Shown here: piece after piece, positions 17,287 through 25,300 of the stretch
How the letters are laid out: every line of letters starts with the position of its first letter
Numbering within the stretch: position 1 is the first letter of the stretch
Origin: Diplonema papillatum
Taxonomy: Eukaryota > Euglenozoa > Diplonemea > Diplonemida > Diplonemidae
Assembly: GCA_030068145.1 (NCBI GenBank)
Contig: JAPJBO010000915.1
Coordinates: 1 to 64,000, forward strand
Length of the DNA stretch: 64,000 bases
Direction: 5' to 3'
Notes under the pieces: generated by a model
The model's database searches: none
The model's input: the letters and a program-made list of their open reading frames with translations, nothing else
Told to the model about the DNA's origin: nothing
Translations under genes and position numbers: made by a program

Positions 17287-20132
17287 CCTACCACCACACC
17301 GCCAGTGAAAAACTGCCTCACCGCGCGTGTAATGTCAGCCACGGACTGTGGTGTAAATACAGATAAAGGCACCCGCGATGGGAGATCTGCCGGATTCCCA
17401 GCGCTACGAACCCAGCGTACCGAAACGGCACATCCGAGTCCGCGAAGATGCTCGAGAGCACTGACAACGGCATTGTTCAAAACGATGCTTTTGAGGCATG
17501 CACCCTTGCGGGCCACCCCCTTAACTGTGGTATTGTCTACAACCACGTCGACCCGGCCGCCTCCCACGGAGTCGGGAACTGAGTGCACGACCAGCTCGAA
17601 AGCTTTCGCCTCGAGCTCGTTGATGTGCAGCATGGACTCAGATTCAGACCAGGAAGCACCTAGGATGCTCATCTCCCCGGTCCCTGAGTTCACGAGCACG
17701 CCACCCCACCCCTTTTTACTCGCATCAACAAACACTGTGAGCGAAGGAGGACCTGTCCGCTTTGGAATCTCCCTCGGCTTCAACACCGAGTCAATCCAAT
17801 CGCGCAGGGACGCGCGCACTGAGGGAGGCACGGACAGCACATCTGAATTGAGCCTCTCTCCCCTGTTGAGGGAGTTTGTGACTCTTCTCAGGAATTTCAA
17901 AGAGAAGTAAAAACTACCGGGGAAGACACCTGCCACCGCTGAAGCGTGCAACAGGCGTCCACCGAGAGTCTCCAGCTCACCAGCCCGCATTGTCGCTGTC
18001 TGCGACAAAGAATATCGGGAGGCAATGAGGCGACGTCTTTGTTTTCGACTAACAACAACCCGATGGGCCCTGTGGTCCCAGTCAACCCCAATGAACTCGT
18101 AAGAGGACGAGGCAGAGCGAGAGTCGGATTCCTTCCATGTCAGACTACAAGCCTCAGCCGTTTGGTCCAATCGTGCTGTGGCCGCTCGGACCTGCCGCTG
18201 CGAGCCAGTGTAACGGATGTTGTCGATCCAAACATCCACTGTCACGGCGGTTTCGGCGAAGCACGGTTGAACGTATTCGGGGTGACCAGCCGCCGTCGCG
18301 GCCAGGGTGTGCATTATTTCTGGGGCACAAGAATGCCCCATGGGGAGCCTGGTTAACTCCCACCACGAGCCGTCGCTGGCGCAAAAACGGAACAAATGTC
18401 TGGCATACTCCGGCACCTCAATGGCAAAGAAGCCAGTTCTGAAGTCGCGGGTAGACCCGCAGTCCTGATGTATTGCCGGAAGGTACGCCGAGATATGTCC
18501 GAGCGGGACTTTGGCCTCGTAGCCAGAATCCTCGGCAACACGGTTGGCATCAAGCGCCCAGAGGATGAAGCGTTGTCGGAGTCCGTCATCCTTCTCCTCT
18601 ACAACAGTAAACGGGACACAAACAAAAGGGCCAGGACCGCCGGCCGACCGCGCGACTCCACATTGCACGAGCTTTTCCGCGTGAGCTACCGAAAACGATG
18701 AAGGCGAGCCAAAAGATCGAGGCGACGACTGATCGGGGTTGAACGTTAAGTTCCAAACTTGGTCAAAGCGTTCGCGCGTGTCATCGTGCATCCGATCCCG
18801 AAGCTTTTCGACTTGCATCGGTCCCACCGGCGCGACGTGCAACGGAGAAGCCCGCTCACGCTCGGTTCTGGGGAGCCGGGTCGTACCCCCCCGCCGCAGC
18901 ACCGAGTGCCTCATCGAGGGGTCACTCCTGGTGAACGCTTCTACAACAGATTCGAGATTCGCCCCGTCTCGAGGGCACGGGCCATGGCGATATGGTTCCC
19001 CCCGTACCGGATTGTTACATCCGACAGCGCTGTGCCGCTTCTTTCTTCGTGCTTCGATATTCGGTCGACGAGATAAGGCGGAACGGGGTCGGCCAGGCCA
19101 CTGACCATTCTGTCCAGAATGTGCGTGACCGCCCCGCGTTTGATGGAGTGGGCGGTGAATCCTGTCATCGTTGGAGTGTTGCCCCACATCCTGTCCAAGG
19201 CAGATGTTGTCACTTTCGTCAACGGGTTGAATGGGGCAAGGTTCCGAAAGAGTGCCGCGATCTCGTCTGTGAGGGAGCCGAGAAGAACCACGTACCTCGA
19301 TGCTCGGAACGGGTTTTTCTTCCTGCCCTTTGGCGTCTGAAACCAGTCGATGATTATCTCCTGTGTTTCCACCAACAAGAACTGCTCCGACGAAAGGCTC
19401 GCCGCCTCGGCCCACCGAGCCGCCGACTTCCATGCTACCAGAAGGGCCAAACGCATTTCTGGGGTTTGTCGTGAAGCCCACGTCAACAGCCTCTCTCTGT
19501 CCATCGGGAGCGCCTGGTTTTCCGGAACTGACGCCCCCGCCCCACGTAGTGCAGCAGCCATCGTCCGGAGCGGCTGGTTGGTCAGGCCCATCGCCCCGAA
19601 CGAAGCGGACAGGGCCTTCGAGTAACCCAGAAGACCCTGTGGTCGAACTCCCGTCGCTGCCACGAAGAGGCAAGCCGAATCGGCATTCATCGGGAGCCCT
19701 CTGGCAGACGTCCAAGTTTGCAACCGGCGCCAGAGGTTTCGTCGCTCTTTCAGCGTCGAGTGCGCCCACATCTTCTCCACATGGCCTACAAGCCGAGAAC
19801 ATGCCTCCGCCACCGTGATTGAAGCCTCCTGTGTCGTACCAGTACGGCGTGTGCCTCCAAGCGCCTCCTTCGCCACCAGCTGATATACCGCCTGCCCAAT
19901 TTGGGTGTTGGGAAGTTCCGTCGGAGTCGAAATGGGAAGGGTCCCCGAGAGCCTGTGACGGAATGGGGAAGCGACTAGCTGAGGTCGAGATTGCATTTGG
20001 AACAATGGGGGAGAACGCCGCGGTACCGCAACTCTTGGAGTGAACTGCATGAAGATCGGGGGAGCTGTTGACGATGGGTGGGGAGGATTTGCTACTGGCA
20101 CAATTACGAAAGGCCGGGGGTCGGCCAGTCAT
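17280..20132 (-). CDS. RT-RNase H polyprotein of YR family 1 (950-aa frame)
   Basis: Reverse transcriptase plus RNase H. The RT palm is recognisable in the second half: FFAIEVPEYARHLFRF, then LTRLPMGHSCAPEIMHTLA and a catalytic block VDVWIDNIRYTG in place of the usual YxDD. RNase H follows with its acidic set in FVDASKKGWGG, INELEAKAFEL, VVVDNTTVKG and NPADLPSR. The first ~390 residues overlap the YR frame, are compositionally odd and may not be translated as written. The real RT start is uncertain; overlap of YR and RT frames is normal in DIRS-like elements. The frame ends inside B1. It acts in the cytoplasmic or nuclear particle that copies the element RNA. Confidence 0.8.
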   Translation of the reverse strand: MTGRPPAFRNCASSKSSPPIVNSSPDLHAVHSKSCGTAAFSPIVPNAISTSASRFPIPSQALGDPSHFDSDGTSQHPNWAGGISAGGEGGAWRHTPYWYDTGGFNHGGGGMFSACRPCGEDVGALDAERATKPLAPVANLDVCQRAPDECRFGLPLRGSDGSSTTGSSGLLEGPVRFVRGDGPDQPAAPDDGCCTTWGGGVSSGKPGAPDGQREAVDVGFTTNPRNAFGPSGSMEVGGSVGRGGEPFVGAVLVGGNTGDNHRLVSDAKGQEEKPVPSIEVRGSSRLPHRRDRGTLSEPCPIQPVDESDNICLGQDVGQHSNDDRIHRPLHQTRGGHAHSGQNGQWPGRPRSALSRRPNIEARRKKRHSAVGCNNPVRGEPYRHGPCPRDGANLESVVEAFTRSDPSMRHSVLRRGGTTRLPRTERERASPLHVAPVGPMQVEKLRDRMHDDTRERFDQVWNLTFNPDQSSPRSFGSPSSFSVAHAEKLVQCGVARSAGGPGPFVCVPFTVVEEKDDGLRQRFILWALDANRVAEDSGYEAKVPLGHISAYLPAIHQDCGSTRDFRTGFFAIEVPEYARHLFRFCASDGSWWELTRLPMGHSCAPEIMHTLAATAAGHPEYVQPCFAETAVTVDVWIDNIRYTGSQRQVRAATARLDQTAEACSLTWKESDSRSASSSYEFIGVDWDHRAHRVVVSRKQRRRLIASRYSLSQTATMRAGELETLGGRLLHASAVAGVFPGSFYFSLKFLRRVTNSLNRGERLNSDVLSVPPSVRASLRDWIDSVLKPREIPKRTGPPSLTVFVDASKKGWGGVLVNSGTGEMSILGASWSESESMLHINELEAKAFELVVHSVPDSVGGGRVDVVVDNTTVKGVARKGACLKSIVLNNAVVSALEHLRGLGCAVSVRWVRSAGNPADLPSRVPLSVFTPQSVADITRAVRQFFTGGVVVGK
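18941..20101 (-). CDS. Tyrosine recombinase of YR family 1 (386 aa)
   Basis: Integrates the element DNA circle. The N-terminal SAM-like/core-binding half lies at ~residues 90-190. The catalytic half starts with LLVAWKSAARWAEAASLSSE (first Arg region), then a TPKGRKKN Lys region, TGFTAHSIKRGAVTHIL (HxxR-type box) and a terminal Tyr in VTIRYGGN. It overlaps the RT frame in a different phase, as in DIRS-group elements. The start at 20101 lies just 28 bp inside the gag-like ORF end, suggesting translation coupling or read-through as known for the group. The truncated relative at 14450-15079 shares only the N-terminal half. Confidence 0.82.
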   Translation of the reverse strand: MPVANPPHPSSTAPPIFMQFTPRVAVPRRSPPLFQMQSRPQLVASPFRHRLSGTLPISTPTELPNTQIGQAVYQLVAKEALGGTRRTGTTQEASITVAEACSRLVGHVEKMWAHSTLKERRNLWRRLQTWTSARGLPMNADSACLFVAATGVRPQGLLGYSKALSASFGAMGLTNQPLRTMAAALRGAGASVPENQALPMDRERLLTWASRQTPEMRLALLVAWKSAARWAEAASLSSEQFLLVETQEIIIDWFQTPKGRKKNPFRASRYVVLLGSLTDEIAALFRNLAPFNPLTKVTTSALDRMWGNTPTMTGFTAHSIKRGAVTHILDRMVSGLADPVPPYLVDRISKHEERSGTALSDVTIRYGGNHIAMARALETGRISNLL

Positions 20133-21169
20133 TTGCCCCCGGCCTTTGCGTTTCCCGTCCGCGGCTTGAACGACATCTTCTTGCCACCGCTCTTCTCCTT
20201 CTTCGCGTCCAACACCGCTTCGGCCTTGTCCAGTGGGTCGGTCGCCTGGGCCCCGATCTGGCGCATGATGTCACGCCGGCTGTGGCCCTTCTCGACATAC
20301 AGCCGCTGCATCCGCACGGCTGTGAGGAGATCGTTCCCAAGCCGTAGCTGATCGGGGCACTCCATCCAGCCGGCGGTGACGGAGACAGACATGATCCAAC
20401 TTCTTAACATGTTGAAATTGGTCTCGAGTAACTCCCCACCGGCTAGGTGCGTTCGGCCGCACACATACGCGATCTCGAGGTCACGTACAAGCCCATCAGG
20501 ATCGGAGGAGATCAAGTCAGCTAGCGCCTGAACCTCTTTTACCTCCTTCGGAAAAACCCGTGGAGTCACGACATCCGGTTGCTCGCCCGAAACCGGGGCA
20601 CCACCAGTCGCTTTCGAGCCCTTAAGACCCTGAACATCCGTCTGAAGTTTCTGAAGCAGCAGAACCATCTGGGCTTGCTGTTGCTGCTGCAGCTGCAATT
20701 GCTGTTGCTGTTGCTCAAACAGACTTCGCCACTGGGAGTCGACCGGCACCGCGTCGGCGGACGAAGAGGAAGACGGGACATGAACCGGCAACGGATGTGA
20801 AAACGACGGGGGGTGAACCGGAACTGGCGGCCGAACATAGTTCGTGAAGCCGTGTTTCAGCATCGCCTGCTGCAACAGATCAGGCTTTTCCTTCTCCCCG
20901 TTAATCAACAACAGCAGCAGCTTACCCATGTCTAGGGGAGCCAATGCCGGATGCGGCGCCTTCAGAAATTCCACGGCGACACGGCGCACCCCTTCGACTG
21001 TCCCTTCATGACATGCACCAAAGTTTTGCGTGCACCACCTCGTCATCTCGTCGGTTCGTCCACACAACTTCGCGCCAGCTTCTTTGCCAACTACCTCAAA
21101 CCACGCATCCCGCAAAGCTGCAGGAAATCGCTGCTCAAATTTCTCCTGGTCGGGCAAAGGAGACGACAT
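20129..21169 (-). CDS. gag-like ORF1 of YR family 1 (346 aa)
   Basis: First ORF, starting 16 bp downstream of A1. An N-terminal helical region (about residues 1-110) is followed by a Pro/Ser linker, a Gln-rich coiled-coil segment (FEQQQQQLQLQQQQQ, ~residues 150-170), a second helical domain (residues ~205-310) and a basic Gly/Lys tail (GGKKMSFKPRTGNAKAGGK). No CCHC knuckle is seen. Position and composition fit a structural RNA-binding protein; the assignment rests on these, not on a recognised domain. Confidence 0.6.
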   Translation of the reverse strand: MSSPLPDQEKFEQRFPAALRDAWFEVVGKEAGAKLCGRTDEMTRWCTQNFGACHEGTVEGVRRVAVEFLKAPHPALAPLDMGKLLLLLINGEKEKPDLLQQAMLKHGFTNYVRPPVPVHPPSFSHPLPVHVPSSSSSADAVPVDSQWRSLFEQQQQQLQLQQQQQAQMVLLLQKLQTDVQGLKGSKATGGAPVSGEQPDVVTPRVFPKEVKEVQALADLISSDPDGLVRDLEIAYVCGRTHLAGGELLETNFNMLRSWIMSVSVTAGWMECPDQLRLGNDLLTAVRMQRLYVEKGHSRRDIMRQIGAQATDPLDKAEAVLDAKKEKSGGKKMSFKPRTGNAKAGGK

Positions 21170-21184
21170 GGCAATTTCTTAAAT

Positions 21185-21290
21185 TAAAAATCCAACGGAT
21201 AGCTAGGAGAAACAACCCACTACCTGTGTTGTTCGTACGTGCACTTCCGCACCTCCTCTGTACACAAATTCCCTCAGTGGGGTGCTGCAA
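21185..21290 (-). repeat. A1 terminal block, YR family 1
   Basis: 106 bp, reading CTTGCAGCACCCCACTGAGG… on the minus strand, matching A2 at 17008-17133. Its outer edge joins GCTACCGT of the minisatellite. Joined with the B2 edge seen at 13289 (CCGCTAGCTCGG), this rebuilds an intact minisatellite unit. Confidence 0.85.
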
Positions 21291-21956
21291 GACGGTAGCG
21301 GACGGAGTATCCGAGCGAGCGGACGGTAGCGGACGGAGTGTCCGAGCTAGCGGACGGTAGCGGACGGAGTATCCGAGCTAGCGGACGGTAGCGGACGGAG
21401 TATCCGAGCGAGCGGACGGTAGCGGACGGAGTGTCCGAGCTAGCGGACGGTAGCGGACGGAGTATCCGAGCGAGCGGACGGTGGCGGACGGAGTATCCGA
21501 GCTAGCGGACGGTGGCGGACGGAGTATCCGAGCTAGCGGACGGTAGCGGACGGAGTATCCGAGCTAGCGGACGGTAGCGGACGGAGTATCCGAGCTAGCG
21601 GACGGTAGCGGACGGAGTATCCGAGCTAGCGGACGGTAGCGGACGGAGTATCCGAGCTAGCGGACGGTAGCGGACGGAGTATCCGAGCTAGCGGACGGTA
21701 GCGGACGGAGTATCCGAGCTAGCGGACGGTAGCGGACGGAGTATCCGAGCGAGCGGACGGTAGCGGACGGAGTATCCGAGCTAGCGGACGGTAGCGGACG
21801 GAGTATCCGAGCTAGCGGACGGTAGCGGACGGAGTATCCGAGCTAGCGGACGGTAGCGGACGGAGTATCCGAGCTAGCGGACGGTAGCGGACGGAGTATC
21901 CGAGCTAGCGGACGGTAGCGGACGGAGTATCCGAGCTAGCGGACGGTAGCGGACGT
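21291..21956 (+). repeat. 31-bp minisatellite, array 5 (GGAG orientation)
   Basis: About 21 units, opposite in orientation to arrays 2-4. Ends abruptly at GCGGACG | TTTTACTCTAACTAGTC, after which unique sequence leads to the giant ORF. Confidence 0.92.
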
Positions 21957-22349
21957 TTTACTCTAACTAGTCTTTTTGATGTTCAAGTTTCTAAGACGAA
22001 GTGTAATGTTCTCCATTCTCCTCTTGCTTGTCATTGCGGAAGGAAGACTCCTTAAGACGCCGATAGCACGGGAACTGCTGAGGCCTGCCGGTCACTACCT
22101 GGGTGAGGACTGCAGTCACCCGCCTCCGACACGGAAACTCGTTCCCTTGTTTTGAGGTGCTAATTGCATGTTGTTGTTTATGTTAGTGATCTCGCACGAG
22201 AGGACTGTACCAGGGTCTCTGTCTGTACTGTCAAGCCAAGTAGGAAAGTGTGTGATGATAGTTGTCTGTGAGCCACTGAAACCCTTATTTGCGAAAGGCT
22301 GAGAGAAGATATTTTTGGGAGGCGGAGGAAGTAAGGAAACGTTTGAAGC
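21957..22349 (+). other. 5' flank of the 1,925-aa ORF
   Basis: 393 bp without repeats or coding signal. CTCTAACTAGTCTTTTTGATG here resembles CCCTAACCAGCTAGTCTTTC at 28389-28408 in the same orientation, a weak hint of direct terminal repeats around the ORF. No TATA box identified. Confidence 0.3.
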
Positions 22350-25300
22350 ATGCCGAAAAGGAAGGTTGAAGAGGAGTCAGGCAAGGACACGTTGAGGAGC
22401 GTACTGGAAGAAGGCGACTACGAGCCAGCATGTCACGTTGAGCTCGGTGTTTTTTTTGAGAGGCTGAAAGGAGAATACGCCAAGGTCACGGGAACGCACT
22501 TGCAGAAGGTGATGGTTGGAAAGTGGTCTGCCGCTGGAGAGCTTAGTCCGTACCTAGTGCGCCACGACAAGGGCGGTAAGAAGAATGTACCGTTATACTG
22601 TCTGAACCCGCCTGGGAATGGAAGTCGATGCATGAGCGGCGAGTGTCCAGCAGCCTGCGAGGTTGTTGAAGGCTCGTCCGGACTTTCTCGAGGGATTCCC
22701 GACATTTCCCACGCATCACTTGAAAGAGATCAGCCCGGTGCCGGAGTCGGCGTTATAGCGCATGTGCAGGAGCAGCAGCTGCAAGAACGGATTCGAGCTG
22801 TCGTTGCAAGGGAAGCAGCGGTGGCCAAACGGGAGGCGAATGTGGCTGAAAGAGAACTGCGCATGGATGCGGCGACCGCTTGCCCACGAATCGGAAATTG
22901 CGAGAATGGACAAGATAGCGCTAGTGCTCTGCGGCAGGAGGTAGCACTCCTTCGAGCGCAGCTGCTCCTAGTCGCGACAATTGCCAGCACAACCCCGTCA
23001 ACAACCGAAGCAGCGCCCACACACGAGCAATCAGCCGCACCTCCAGGTTTCTGTCCTGCAAACCCGTCGACCACCGGAGCAGCGCCCATACAGGAGCAAT
23101 CAGCTGCAACCCGTCCTGCAAACCCAGACGCACTCGTGCAGCCAGCCCCAAACGCCTCAGCGGCCCAAACATCATCCACAAGCCCACCGGTCACAACCAC
23201 CCCAAAACGCCGCCGACAGATCGCAAACCTCACGCCCATTTCTGAGCAATTAGCTGCAACCCCAGATTGCTGTCCGGAAGGTCCAGCCGCAAGCGCCCAG
23301 AAATCACCCACAAGCCCACCGGCCACAACCTCCGCAAAACGCCGACAGATCGCAAACCTGTCGACCACGGAATCAGCGCCCATTTTTGCACCACCAGCTG
23401 CAACTCCAGATTTCCGTCATGCAAACCCAGACGTCATGCATCCGGAACCAGCCGCCCAAACAGTACCCTCAAGCCCGCCACCCCCCAGATCCTCAGTTCG
23501 ACGTGGACAATTCGCAAACCCGTCGATCACCGAAGTAGCGGCCAGAAATGAGCAATCAGCGGCAACTCGTCCTGACGTACCCAAGCACCCGGAAGGCCCA
23601 GCCGCAAACCCCTCAGCCGCCCAAACATCACCCGCAAACCCACCAGTTTCCGCGTTGGTCGTATGCGATAGCCTCTTGCAGTGGCACAACAACTGCACGG
23701 CAAGGCTCCTGGAGCTCATGGAGGATATGTTCCCTGAACTTAAGGTTGTGCTCAGCGGAGAGAGCCAGCAGGTTGAATCAGAGTGCGGATTCATTGCCGC
23801 AGCACGGGCGAGAAAGGGGTCTGTAGAAACCCCCACCGAATGCGAGGTGAAGCAGGTGGCCAAAGAAGTTGGCGCCAATTCGTGGTGTGATCCGGTGTCG
23901 TCGTTTGCCTTGGAGAAGTGGTGCCGTGACAACGGTGTGGGGTACATTCCTTCGGCATCAGTGCTGAAGAAGCAGCTCTCCGGGGAAAAGCAGCCTCTTT
24001 CTCCCAGCAATGTGCTCTACCTGCGTGGCCCGGGAGACGTCGGGCATTATGTCGCCGTCTTTTGGACAGCTGCAAGCCAAGTATTGGAGAAGAGGGTGTC
24101 CGTATCTACGGCTGTGGCCGGCGCCCAGTTCTGGGATGACGGTGTGATCGAGATGGTAAGCCTCGAAGGCAACGAGCCCCCTGGGACTACCGGTCCATCA
24201 AGCATCCCCAGTCTTGACGATGACGAGCCTCCTGCAATCCACCAAGCAGGCACCAGGATTCATGACAACGAACCCCTTGTTGCATCCTCAGAGACTACCC
24301 ATCAAGCAGGCAACTCCAGCCTTGAAGACAACGAGCCCCCTGCTGCATCCTTAGGGACTACCCATCAAGCAGGCAACTCCAGCCTTGACAACGAGCCCCC
24401 TGCTGCATCGTCAGGGACTATCCATCAAGCAGACAACTCCAGTCCCGGCGACAACGAGCTCCCGGCATCCTCAGGGACTACCCTTCAAGCTGACAGATCC
24501 TCCGTAAACGAGCTGTGGAACAGAATCCAGAGTTTTGGTATGGTTCTGGGGCTCTCGGTACGAGAGAAACTGGCTCGGTTTCGGAGATGGAAGGTCCTGG
24601 AGGTAGATGCTATGGAAAGCGAACTTCGCCAGCTCGAGGAAGAGGCGCACGAAGAAGCGCAGGAGCAGCAGCTGCAGAGAAATGCAGCTAAGACAGAAAG
24701 GGCTCGCAGGCGCGACGCCCTCACGGCGGCTTACATTACTCTTGGCAAGGGGCTCAACGACGCCAGGCGTCTTGCAAAGCTTCTGCCTTCAAGCGACGAG
24801 GCCAGAATCCTTGCCCAAGCTGAAGCGAAGCGGCGACAGCAGTCCTCCCTTCTGCAGTTTGGCTTTAGCCGACCATCGGCAGCACACGCAGACGCACCTG
24901 CTCTCGAAGAACCAGAGACGGGCAGCAACTCGAGTGACAGCGGCGGTGATGTTCTGCGCGAGGCCGTCGACGAGGTTTTTGCCGAGGAACTGTTGGAGTG
25001 GTCAGAGGAGGATAGTGGAACCTCTTCCGAAGACTCAGAATCGCGCTGGAGCTCGCTAGCAGCTGTATGCTTGTGCCTGAGACAGTGCGCTGCGGAAGAC
25101 AAGGAAACAGCAATCACCGGCATTAATGAGATACAGAAGGCATTGGGGTCCACTGATGCTGCCTTTACCCAATACAAGCACGGGTACGGCGGCTCGAAGA
25201 AGTTAAGCAGCCAAGGAGAGTTGCGCATGAGAGACCTGCAGAAAAAGGTCGACCAATTTTCTTGTAGCTGTCCGGAGCCTTCGACGGCTCCTCATGAGGA

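Larger units (their letters stand above)
16570..21290 (-). mobile_element. YR retroelement family 1, nearly complete (DIRS order)
   Basis: Tyrosine-recombinase retrotransposon read on the minus strand. A1 is 21185-21290, then gag-like ORF, overlapping YR and RT-RNase H ORFs, B1 17134-17286, A2 17008-17133 and B2 16570-17007 (itself carrying a 286-bp insertion). Split direct repeats of this kind are known from PAT, Ngaro, VIPER and TATE rather than DIRS1, which has inverted ends. All three ORFs are open and the terminal repeats nearly identical, so it looks whole apart from the nested unit, and young. The A1 edge abuts …GCTACCGT of the minisatellite. Confidence 0.85.

Noticed and set aside
17305-17910. 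201-aa plus-strand ORF opposite the RNase H region (also 12233-12838 complement)
   Set aside because: Antisense shadow of the RNase H frame; it appears in both copies only because the DNA is the same.
22730-24010. Minus-strand frames under the giant ORF
   Set aside because: Shadows of the Pro/Thr/Ala repeat region; no start context or motif.
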